From: Agapanthus africanus
Taxonomy: Eukaryota; Streptophyta; Magnoliopsida; Asparagales; Amaryllidaceae
DNA length: 64,000 nt
Assembly: GCA_030015575.1 (NCBI GenBank)
Contig: JASDDO010000006.1
Location: 317,612,361-317,676,360, forward strand
Reading direction: 5' to 3'
The notes under the pieces are model-generated. The model searched no databases. It worked only from the letters and a program-made list of their open reading frames with translations, and was not told where the DNA came from. The first letter of the stretch is position 1. The number at the start of each line of letters is the position of its first letter. Of the stretch, positions 53,715-64,000 are shown one piece after another. Made by a program: the position numbers and the translations under genes.

Positions 53715-56700
53715 ATGGCTTCTGCTCCACGCTTTCCCTTTTCTCGCTCGGAGGCGGCTTTTCCTCAGTCACCGTCTGATGAGGAAGCGATGGCGATGAT
53801 TCGGGCTCATGACCCGAACTGCACCAACCTTCTTCAGTGGGGGTCTTGGTACAGTCAGATTATTCAGGGTCGTCGGAGTTTTCTCTGCGCGGTGCCAACG
53901 GAGCCTACTTTCCCCTTTTTACCGATGGATCCTCCAAGGACAGCTTTTGCTGTGGAAATGCCCAACTGGACTCCAACGGGGAGGCTGGAGCCTTCGACGA
54001 CCGGCATTCCGAACCATCCGATCCCGGCTATAGACATCTTGGGACGACGCATCTGCCAGGGTGAGGCCCACCCGTGGGGGCAGATTTATAAGATAGGGCT
54101 CACTCCCAGGCATCCTACGGGCTACCTTCTCTGGGCTCGCTACATCCTTTCTGCCCATCGGGCGCGATTGCAGAAAGTCGGGCTTTATCAGGCCGTATAC
54201 GCGTCGCTATTCCATTACAAGTCCCCGCATGCCTGGTGGGTCAAGGCGTTTTTGAACCAGTGGAATCTTCCCACTAATACCTTCATTCTGGGAGATCGAG
54301 AGGTTTCGATTTCTCTGGCCGAATTCTATGATATCTCGGGGCTGCCGATAAGGGGTAGTCTGTACGAGGAGTTGTTGCCTCCTAACGAGTACGTTTTTGA
54401 GCCCGAGTCCGCCCCAGTTGACGGCCTGTCTGCTGAGAATGCTATTCGCCACAAGCGCCCCAGTTTAATTAAGGCCCTAGGCATCTTCGACCGATTGTTC
54501 ACCGAGTCCGAAGAGCAGGGCGTTACTTTCAAGAGCTTCATTACTCGTTTCCTTCGTGAGGACGCCTTATCGAAGACAGCCCCAAAGTTTGCCAACATCG
54601 GGGACCCTTTTGGGTTTGGCCCGAAGAGGTTGCCGACCAACGAATCAGATCTACCTCAGTATTACATCCCTATTATATCGCCGATCTCTTTTGAATCCAT
54701 TGCTGCCCCAGGCATGGACGAGGAGACGTTCTTTGTGGGGTTTGTTAGCGTCTGGCTTAGTTGGTTCGTTATCCCCATGCATCGCCGCTTCATGAGAGCT
54801 TCGGTCATCTACCCGGCTTATCGTATTGCTGAGGGGACGAGGTTGGCTATCGGCATCCCGGCCTTGGCGCACCTCTATAACGGATTAGGCACCGCAGCTA
54901 ATACTTCTACGCCCGGCGTGGACGTAGTGAACTTTTCGCTTCATTGTTTCACGTCGTGGATCGAAATGCATGTGCTGGGGTCTTTTGCTATACATCAGAG
55001 GCCCGCTTTTTACGACGCCTATACCTTCCCGCGACTCATGCGACTGGTGGGTGCTTCTGCTGCCGATCCAACTCAATTTGGGGCTATTCGGGTGCTGATT
55101 TCCCCTCACGCTACTGCCGGCGGGTTGGTTTTTAATGATCGGGTTCTGTCTACTCCTTCGGGTCCCGTTCAGCAACTTTGGGACCAGTCAAAGGACGACT
55201 CGCCTTCTCTGAAGCCCCGGGAGGCCATACATTTGTATTCAATTAGACCAGGCTACTTGGTGTTTCGCCAGGATAATGCAGCTCTTTTTATGCGGTACAA
55301 TCCGCACCGATTTGCCCGGCAGCTTGGATACGACCAAGGCGTTCCTTTTGAGGCTTTTATAGTCGCTCCGATCCCTTCACTCGACGCTGTTCGCGATGCC
55401 GCCCATCATTTCATGCGGTTGAACACCGGCTCTCATTTCATGGTCCCTGAAGCCGAATATATGCCCCGATGCGTAGGTGCATTTACGGGCTGGTATCTTC
55501 ATCGAATCACCCCAATCATTGCTGAAGAAAGAAGGGTTCTCCTTAGTCACGACTCCCCTCCTCAGGTTTCGGGAGCTAAGCTGCGACCGAGGGTTCCAGT
55601 CCGCTTCCCTTTGAGGGATATTGGCGCCGCCCTCATTCCGGGAGAGTCAGGGGTGGACCTTACTCCAACAGCTGGTATGCCCTTGGGTTCCCGATCGCGG
55701 GGTAGACGGGCTCCATTAGTGGCACCTTTGCCGGTGGCGGTACCGTCCCCCGTGGCGTCAATACTGGCGGCGTCGTCCTCGGTTGTGGCGCCGAGTGAAA
55801 GTGACAGGGACAAGAGTGCCGAAGGCGATGTGGGTCAGCGCCGCCCTAAGGTTTCGCGAAGGAGGAAGCGGTTATCTTCAGCGGCCGGCTCTGGGTCTAA
55901 ACGACGGAGGAAAGTGGCTACTCCCCCGCTTGATTCTGTGGTGGAATCTGAGCCTGTCGTTGAAGACGAACCCTTGGCCTTGCAAGGGTCAGACACGGGG
56001 CTTCTCTTCCCGAGTTCGGCTGACGAGGAGGCTGCACAACTGGCTGAGGCCTTACGGCGTTCGAAAGACCCGTCCCATAATGCCAAGGTTCCGAAGAAGT
56101 CTTATCCCGCTGTAATTTTTTACGAAGACCCTTCGTGGATTCGGCGGCGATTTATCGGCCCTTTGGAGGAATGGGGGGAAAGGGCTTTGAAGCAGGCCGC
56201 TTCAGAAGACGCGGCTGATGCACTCTCTTTGTGGACTGGCGGTCATGAGTCTACGCTTGAACCCCGGCGAGCCCACCTCCTTGAGAAGGAGCAGCGGCTT
56301 GAAGAAGCCATACTGAGGGCTTCTTTGCGTATAGGTACGTTGTGCTTCCTTTGTAGTCTCTCCGACTATTTATGCCTGTGCATATACATCATTATTCTTA
56401 TTTGGATCATGCAGAATCTTCGACGCTGGGGGAGCTTCCTACGGGCCTATTAAAGCTAAAGTCCGCCGAAACTCCCAATGAAGCCTTGCTGGATGTGGAG
56501 GGGGCTGACGAGGCTGCTCCTCTCATAGTGGAATTTCCAGCTGCGGTTCTTGGCCAGGGCGTGCTTGCCCCTTTGGAGGAGGCTCCTTTGGAGGCCGACG
56601 CCCCAATGACTCCTACTGCGAGCGGCCCAAAGGCTGGGAGCGAGGTAGTCGGGACTACTCTCCCTTTGTTGGAGCCTGAGGTCATGACGGAGAACGTTGA

Positions 56701-57857
56701 AGCTGCTATCCCCCCGGCTCAGAATGGGAGGACTGTTGAAGGTATTCCTCTGTGTTTTAATTTAGCAACCCCTTCATAGTCTGAATCCTTTTATCTTTTC
56801 CCAGAATTGCGCGGTTTGGCGGCCACGATCGTGGATCTATCGCCCCGACAGTCATTTCAGCGTTTATTGGAGATGGCAGCTCCGCAGGCGATCTCCCCTC
56901 AATGCATTGTCCTCTCGTCTGGGCAAGGTTGGTGTCATTCGCCATTTTTTTTTTACCATAGCATTGTTACTATTTTGCGAAATGACATTGATGTCTCTTA
57001 TAGTTTTGGAAGCCGACGATGAGGTCGAGGTCGTCGAAGGGCCAGGGGAACCTTCGGCTCCTACTTGCATGACTATCGGTGAGTGACATTTTTATTATAA
57101 TCTCATTCGTTCCGCGTTTAAGAGTTTTACTAACATTTGCCGAACTTGAACAGCCCTGCCAGTTTCCATGGCTCTGGAATCGCGCATTGTGATGCCGTCC
57201 GGCCCCTATGCCTTGCGGGCTTCAGAGCGATTGGCCCAATTGAGCCTTGTCTCCCTATCTTCTTTCATCAAGGAACTCCGTGCTGGTAGTACGACCACGG
57301 CCGAAGCATTTGCCGCTGAAGCCAACGGCTCTCTTCCTTTTCTCGCCACCTATCATAGCGAGGAGGTGGTGCGGGTCTGGGTGGAGTTCTGCAGGAAGGT
57401 GGAGGCTTGTTTGTATGCTCTTGAATGTTCTCGCCTTTCCTCAGAAGCCGTGGCTGCAAAAGCGGAGTTGCGAGGTCTGATAGCACGATGTACGGCAAAC
57501 ATGACGTCATGTGAAAAGAGGCTTGGCCGCAAATTCTCGGAGAGGGAGCTAGCCTCTAAGGCGCTGGGCGAGCTTCAAGCCAATCTCGCAGCCAGGACCA
57601 ATAAAGCGTATGAACTGTGGCGGGTGCTACAGGAGTCCATCAAAGAGGTGGTGGCTCTTGATAAAGCCACCACGTTTACTCGCGAGAGGGTTGAGGCTCA
57701 TAAGGCTACTGAAAAAGAGCTTGAAGCCAGGCTCGCTTCATATCAGGCCCAGCAAGCTCAGGCGGAGGCTCGTCTTCTGGAGATCTTGCGTCATGAAGCC
57801 GTGGCTCAGCAAAAGCAGGATGAGCTGACCAAGCTGCTGAATCGCCCACCGGCCTAA
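53715..57857 (+). CDS. Antisense spliced gene, 1282 aa (unit 2)
   Basis: Exons are 53715-56334, 56415-56741, 56805-56927, 57004-57078 and 57154-57857. All splice sites and the open frame of unit 1 are kept. Coding differences from unit 1 are Met591Thr in the first exon, and Glu-to-Lys plus two Ala-to-Thr changes in the coiled-coil exon; at least two silent changes also occur. The leader intron is 53048-53709. With so few changes nothing can be said about selection between the copies, but neither copy is broken, in contrast to pol. Confidence 0.82.
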
Positions 57858-58681
57858 AACATTTGTATCTTTTTCTTCTCTTTTGTACATACTCATGGAT
57901 GAGAGTATTTTCTTTTTGTTTCTTTCATGAATTGTACCTTGTACTCATTTTGGTTTATGAATAAAAGATACATTTTTTTGTCAATGATATGTCTCCTTTT
58001 CATTGAATGTATTCTGCGGGTATTCTATCTTGATCTCCTTGCAGGACAGCAATGGCTCAGGACTCAGGGTTAAGATCTGCTTCCTAAGGCTTTTGCATCT
58101 TATGAGCCACGAGGGTCTCATGAAGAGTTTTTTTTTTCCCTACAGGTCGAGAGGATCCCGTAGGTGTGAGTTCTTCTTAAAGATCGTGAGGATCCTTAAG
58201 CGGGTTTTCCCTTGAGAGTCGTAAGGATCTCACAAGAGAGTTTTTTCTTCCTTACAGGTCGTGAGGGCCTGCAAGTGCCGGATGTGATCACCCTTATCCG
58301 TGTTTCACGGAGTCAGGGATCTCTCAAGGTATCGTAGTTTAAAGACGTCACGGTCAAGGTTAAGGACCTCATAGTCCGTGGATTTAAGGACTCCACAGTC
58401 CGCTGTTAGTTTTAAGACATCACGGTCAAGGTTAAGGACCTCATAGTCCGTGGATTTAAGGACTCCACAGTCCGGTGTTTGGTTGCAGGGACCCGTCACC
58501 TCTTTGAAGACGTTGAGGAATTACAACGCCAGGTATCAAAGGAGTGAAGAGATGTACCCTTAAACCAAGGCGAAATCCGTAGGGAATCGGGAGGGTTGAT
58601 TGTTAGTTTTAAGACATCACGGTCGAGGTTAAGGACGTCATAGTCCGTGGATTTTAAGGACTCCACAGTCCGGTGTTTGCT

Positions 58682-60682
58682 CTGGATGCTTCACACGGGT
58701 TCACTGCCGTGCTTGGCGAGGACCAGGCTCCGCTCTGGACGTTTTCCACGGGGTCAAAGAGTGACCTTATCCGCGTCCCACGTAACCAGGAAGTTTGCAC
58801 TAGATGCTTCACACGGGTTCACTGCCGCGTTAGGCGAGGACTAGGCTCCGCTCTGGATGCTTCGCATGGGTTCACTGCCATGCTCTGCGAGGACCAGGAT
58901 CCGCTCTGGACGTTTTCCACGGGGTCAAAGAGTGACGTTATCCGCGTTCCACGTGACCAGGAAGTTTGCACTAGATGCTTCACACGGATTCACTGCCGCG
59001 TTAGGCGAGGACTAGGCTCCGCTCTAGATGCTTCGCACGGGTTCACTGCCATGCTCTGCGAGGACCAGGATCCGCTCTGGACGTTTTTCACGGGGTCAAA
59101 GAGTGACGTTATCCGCTTTCCACGTAACCAGGAAGTTTGCACTAGATGCTTCACACGGGTTCACTGCCGCGTTAGGCGAGGACTAGGCTCCGCTCTGGAT
59201 GCTTCGCACGGGTTCACTGCCATGCTCTGCGAGGACCAGGATCCGCTCTGGACGTTTTCCACGGGGTCAAAGAGTGACGTTATCCGCTTTCCACGTAACC
59301 AGGAAGTTTGCACTAGATGCTTCACACGGGTTCACTGCCGCGTTAGGCGAGGACTAGGCTCCGCTCTGGATGCTTCGCACGGGTTCACTGCCATGCTCTG
59401 CGAGGACCAGGATCCGCTCTGGACGTTTTCCACGGGGTCAAAGAGTGACGTTATCCGCTTTCCACGTAACCAGGAAGTTTGCACTAGATGCTTCACACGG
59501 GTTCATTGCCGCGTTAGGCGAGGACTAGGCTCCGCGCTGGATGCTTCGCACAGGTTCACTGCCATGCTCTGCGAGGACCAGGATCCGCTCTGGACGTTTT
59601 CCACGGGGTCAAAGAGTGACGTTATCCGCTTTCCACGTAACCAGGAAGTTTGCACTAGATGCTTCACATGGGTTCACTGCCGCGTTAGGCGAGGACTAGG
59701 CTCCGCTCTGGATGCTTCGCACGGGTTCACTGCCATGCTCTGCGAGGACCAGGATCCGCTCTGGACGTTTTCCACGGGGTCAAAGAGTGACGTTATCCGC
59801 TTTCCACGTAACCAGGAAGTTTGCACTAGATGCTTCACACGGGTTCATTGCCGCGTTAGGCGAGGACTAGGCTCCGCTCTGGATGCTTCGTATGGATTCA
59901 CTGCCATGCTCTGCGAGGACCAGGATCCGCTCTGGACGTTTTCCACGGGGTCAAAGAGTGACGTTATCCGCGTTCCACGTGACCAGGAAGTTTGCACTAG
60001 ATGCTTCACACGGGTTCACTGCCGCGTTAGGCGAGGACTAGGCTCCGCTCTGGATGCTTAGCACGGGTTCACTGCCATGCTCTGCAAGGACCAGGATCCG
60101 CTCTGGACGTTTTCCACGGGGTCAAAGAGTGACGTTACCCGCGTTCCACGTGACCAGGAAGTTTGCACTAGATGCTTCACACGGGTTCACTGCCGCGTTA
60201 GGCGAGGACTAGGCTCCGCTCTGGATGCTTCGCACGGGTTCACTGCCATGCTCTGCGAGGACCAGGATCCGCTCTGGACGTTTTCCACGGGGTCAAAGAG
60301 TGACGTTATCCGCTTTCCACGTAACCAGGAAGTTTGCACTAGATGCTTCACACGGGTTCATTGCCGCGTTAGGCGAGGACTAGGCTCCGCTCTGGATGCT
60401 TCGCACGGGTTCACTGCCATGCTCTGCAAGGACCAGGATCCGCTCTGGACGTTTTCCACGGGGTCAAAGAGTGACGTTACCCGCGTTCCACGTGACCAGG
60501 AAGTTTGCACTAGATGCTTCACACGGGTTCACTGCCGCGTTAGGCGAGGACTAGGCTCCGCTCTGGATGCTTCGCACGGGTTCACTGCCATGCTCTGCAA
60601 GGACCAGGATCCGCTCTGGACGTTTTCCACGGGGTCAAAGAGTGACGTTACCCGCGTTCCACGTGACCAGGAAGTTTGTACT
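58682..60682 (+). repeat. 171-bp tandem array, about 12 units (unit 2)
   Basis: Unit number and the single TAG (60059-60061) are the same as in unit 1. A handful of substitutions differ (for example near 58987, 59024, 59086 and 59890). No unit was gained or lost since the duplication. Confidence 0.92.
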
Positions 60683-62176
60683 GATTGTATCCGCATTTCG
60701 CGGGATGGAGGCTTGACTGTTGGCGATATGTATACCACCGAGCCATGGAACTGGGAGCTGCCGCTGCTCTGCTTTGTTTGAAGTCATGTCCGTTGTTACG
60801 AGACGAGTGTTTGGATGATCTCTAGGTCGCTTGTGGCCCGTCGAGACCTGGCTTCTTTTTCTGATGAAACCTGGGGGAGAAGTATGATCCCTTTTTGTTT
60901 ACGCCCTTGGATTGTGTACAGGGTGTGATGGAATATCACCTGTAGGGCATAAATTTTATTTTTATTTTATTTCTTTTTCCGCGATGCTCTATCATTTCAG
61001 CTTTTATATCGCGAAAATCGCGATTGCCCAATCATTTCGGCTATTTTTCGCGGTGCCCAATCATTTCGGCTATTTATTTATTTTCTGCTCGCTGCTTTTT
61101 ATTGCGAGTTGCCCCATCATTTCGGCTATTTTTCATGCCTTCATTTTTACTTGCTGCTTTTTATTGCAAGTTGCCCCATCATTTCGGCTATTTTGTAGGC
61201 ATGTGTGGCTTGCTAGCTTTTCGTTACAAGCCTGAGTTTTAGGCACCGATTTTGGCATCAGCACCGCTACAACTGGAACGTTGCCAGGAGCGAATCATCA
61301 TTTGCTTTTGTCGATGATGAACAAAGGTGGCTCGGCAAACAGGGTTAAGGGTCCTGTCGACCAAGGCTTTTGACTTCATGAGCCGTAAGGGTCTCACAAA
61401 GGTATTTCTCCCCGCGAGTCGTGAGGATCTCGTAGGTGTGTTTTCTCCTTAGGGATCGTGAGGATCCCTAAGTGTGTGCTCCTCTGTAAGTCGTAAGGAT
61501 CCTACAAGAGGACTTTCTCATTATGGGTCGAGAGGACCTATAAGGGTTGGACTTTGTTGGGGAAATGTTTATTCGCGCCCGTGGATTGTATACAAGGGTC
61601 AGTATGGAGCCGCTTGTAGGGCAGTATTGGAGGTTGTGGAGGATTTTGCTTAAGAACAGGTTCAGGTTTCTGTAACTTAAGACTTTCAAATCTTATGAGC
61701 CGGGAGGGTCCCATAAGCGAATTCTCCTTACGAGTCGTGAGGATCTCGTAAGTGTATTTTCTCCTTAGGAATCGTGAGGATCCCTAAGTGCGCTGCTCCT
61801 TTGTGAGTCGTAAGGATCTCACGCAGGTGGTTTCTCCTTACAAGGTCGAGAGGACTCTGTAAGTGTCCTTTAACGGGGTTGCGCCCTTTCGGGTTTTCAC
61901 AAACACTCGCCGGTAGTCCTGCTGTTTTTACTCACGGAGCCCTTTCGGGTTTTCATCCGTGCCCATTTTTCTTATGGACATACCGTTTTTTTTTTATTCT
62001 TTTTCACTTTTTTTTTTACAAGGTCGCACCCTTTCGGGTTTTCACGAACACTCGCCGGTAGCCCTGCTGTTTTTACTCACGGAGCCCTTTCGGGTTTTCC
62101 ATCCGTGCCCATTTTGCTTATGGACATACCGTTTTTTTTTTGTTTTTTTTTTTTTTTTTTTATCCATCTCGTCAAC

Positions 62177-62488
62177 CTAAGGACGTTGCGGTGGTAGTTT
62201 AGGGACGTTTCGGTCCGTCGTTAGTTTAAGGACGTTTCGGTCCGCCGTTAGTTTAAGGACGTTTCGGTCCGTTGTTAGTTTAAGGACGTTTCGGTCCGGC
62301 ATTAGTTTAAGGACGTTTCGGTCCGTAGATAGTTTAAGGACGTTTCGGTCCGTCGCTAGTTTAAGGACGTTTCGGTCCGTCGCTATAGGAAGGCCGGCTG
62401 CTGCTTGTAAAGTCTGAGCCTGGGAAGATAGCGAGCGGACATAGTCGTCATCATCTATCATTGACCTAGGCTGTAGCTTATTAAGCAT
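62177..62488 (-). CDS. Small ORF with 9-residue repeats (unit 2)
   Basis: Same frame, length and repeat number as 39699-40010, with two residue changes (His to Gln near the start, Phe to Leu in one repeat). It overlaps the integrase stop by 8 bases. It may not be a real gene. Confidence 0.4.
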   Translation of the reverse strand: MLNKLQPRSMIDDDDYVRSLSSQAQTLQAAAGLPIATDRNVLKLATDRNVLKLSTDRNVLKLMPDRNVLKLTTDRNVLKLTADRNVLKLTTDRNVPKLPPQRP

Positions 62489-63575
62489 GGTATTTCTTCA
62501 AGAAGCGGCCGTTTACTGGCCTGAAAGGCCTTTCACCGTGCATGTCCATGAGTAGATAGGCCCCACCCTGGTAGACCTTGTCTATGATGTACGGGCCTTC
62601 ATAGTTCGGCTCAAATTTTCCTCGCTTGGCGCGATTGGGGATCATAGGTCTTTTGACCACTAGTACGAGTTCGCCTTGGCGGAATGTCCTCGGCCTGGTC
62701 AATCTTTCGTACGAGCGCGTCATCTTTGCTTTGTAGGCCTCTAGATGTTGTTGCGCTATGAGCCGGGTTTCATCGAGGGCATCAAGCTCCTCAAGCCGAA
62801 GGTGAGCATTTTCTTCGTTCGTCAGCTCGTGGTGGACTGCTACTCGTAGAGAGGGTAACTCTATCTCGAGGGGGAGAACTGCTTCCGTCCCAAATACCAA
62901 CGCGTACGGCGTTGTGTTCGTTGCCGTCTTGAATGTAGTTCGATAAGCCCAAAGGGCTTCTTGCAGCCTTTCGTGCCAGTCCCTCTTATTCCTGGAGACG
63001 GTCTTTTTTATGATCTTCGTCAAGGTCTTATTGAAAGCCTCGGCTAGACCGTTAGCTCGTGGGTTGTAAACTGAAGAATATCTCCAGTCTATATTGTGCT
63101 GCTGTGCGAAGCGGCTAATCTTATGGCTTCGGTAGGCCGGCCCATTATCGGAGATAATCCGTCATGGAGTTCCGAACCGATAGATGACTTGCGTCTTGAA
63201 GAAATGGAGGATATTCTCCGTCTTCACTTCCTTCAGTGGTACTGCTTCTGCCCATTTGGAGAAGTAATCAGTTGTCGCCAGGATAAAGCGGTGTCCCCGG
63301 GATGATGCTGGCTCAATGGGGCCGACTATGTCAGTCCCCCACATTTCGAATGGCCAGCTGGCCACCGTTGGATGTAGTGGATTCGGATGTTGGTGGATGA
63401 AGTCTCCATGGATCTGGCATGAGTGGCATTGCTTCGCATACTCGAGGCAGTCCTGGATCATCGTGGGCCAGTAGTAACCCATCCGTTTAATTTTTAACTT
63501 CATCTTTGGGCCCGCTTGATGAGAACCGCAAAGCCCGTCGTGAACTTCTTGAACGACTCTTTCTGCTTCGTCAGG
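62481..63575 (-). pseudogene. pol: Integrase with the same in-frame stop (unit 2)
   Basis: It carries the same catalytic Asp, Asp and Glu residues and the same TGA (63162-63164) and TAA (63576-63578) as unit 1. There are only a few residue changes, for example Asn to Asp in the C-terminal part and Arg to Gly in the KVYQG block. Confidence 0.87.
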
Positions 63576-64000
63576 TTATCTCAGCCATAGAAAATCAAAC
63601 GATCTCTTGTACAGGGTATCGTTGACGAAAGCGAAGGATAGAGCTCGTTTCATAAGCTGATGTCTTGAGGACGCTTCTTCGGGCATTCGGTGGGACTTAA
63701 AGTAGTCTATGAAGACTTCCCTCCAGTCCTCAGCCTTCTCACGGTCTTTTATTTGTAGGGTCGCTTGCTCAATCGCTCCCTTTTCTTTATATAATTCTGG
63801 AGGTATTTCTGCCGGGGCGAGCACTCGACGGCTTTGTACTACGATTCTGACGTCATCGAGGTTCTCGTCGGCCAGTTCTTTAGCGAGTTTGGCCAACGCG
63901 TCTGCTTTGCTGTTCTCTGCGCGCGGTATGTTCTCTAGAATATAGAAGGGGATCTGGGCCAACAGTTGTTGCACCTTTTCGCCGTACTTCACCAATTCTG
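63576..64000 (-). pseudogene. Second RNase H C-terminal part, cut by window end (unit 2)
   Basis: The visible part matches 41098-41522, including the ENSKADALAKLA block and the terminal TAA. The window ends before the A-run where unit 1 is frameshifted. Confidence 0.8.

Larger units (their letters stand above)
49364..64000 (-). mobile_element. Tat-like element, unit 2 (leaves window at 64000)
   Basis: A second copy starts directly at 49364, with no host DNA between the two, and follows unit 1 base for base at a shift of 22,505, then 22,478 and 22,477. It includes the LTR, antisense gene, hairpin clusters, 171-bp array, 9-residue-repeat ORF and part of pol. The layout LTR-internal-LTR-internal with a shared LTR points to unequal recombination between LTRs, or to an equivalent tandem event. 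Confidence 0.9.

Noticed and set aside
49364-64000. Unit 2 as a pure assembly duplicate of unit 1
   Set aside because: Small differences (a 27-bp unit, several substitutions, T-run lengths, four residues in the antisense gene) argue for two real copies, though haplotype mixing cannot be excluded without reads.

Overview
This is nuclear DNA from a flowering plant, from a stretch made almost wholly of nested LTR retrotransposons. I see no ordinary host gene, rRNA gene or functional tRNA gene. The species cannot be read from the sequence.

Layout. (1) 1-9212: a decayed Ty1/copia element on the minus strand. Its left LTR runs off the window, its pol has many breaks, and its right LTR is 7046-9212 with a Met-initiator-type primer-binding site beside it. 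(2) 9213-12423: the LTR and integrase end of a chromovirus-type (Tekay/Del-like) gypsy element, cut by a copia LTR fragment (12426-13262). (3) 13264-21479: a second gypsy LTR, split by a nested related element (13537-18907) that has perfect TCTTC target duplications and only about 350 bp between its LTRs. Integrase remnants of the outer element follow, to about 22590. (4) 22591-26858: the 3' end of an old Tat/Ogre-like element, sense plus, with a broken antisense gene and a long LTR. (5) 26859-64000: a young, giant Tat/Ogre-like element, sense minus, inserted in or beside the old LTR in the opposite direction. It is present as LTR-internal-LTR-internal, repeated with a period of about 22.5 kb and almost identical between copies; the second unit leaves the window inside its RNase H/integrase region.

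Working parts of the young element, in its sense (minus) direction: 5' LTR, primer-binding site (49341-49358), a short leader ORF ending in an in-frame TAG, a 2405-codon gag-protease-RT-RNase H frame, an RNase H/integrase region with a frameshift and two stops, a small ORF of 9-residue repeats, a 12-unit 171-bp tandem array, an antisense gene, and the 3' LTR. The antisense gene (31238-35380, plus) can be read as five coding exons with four short introns, all phase 1. They join to a 1282-codon frame behind its own TATA box and a 662-bp leader intron. Its TATA box and the LTR TATA box (29530-29537, minus) point away from each other across about 870 bp packed with paired G-box palindromes.

The most unusual signal is in the non-coding DNA. 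Several families of short palindromes combine a constant centre with stem arms that change together. In the young and old Tat-like elements, the odd-length palindromes nearly always carry T (or C) as the central base on the RNA-like strand, and the polarity flips exactly where the transcription direction flips. Hairpins of similar logic (constant loop, changing arms) occur in the antisense-gene/pol spacer and in the unrelated copia element.
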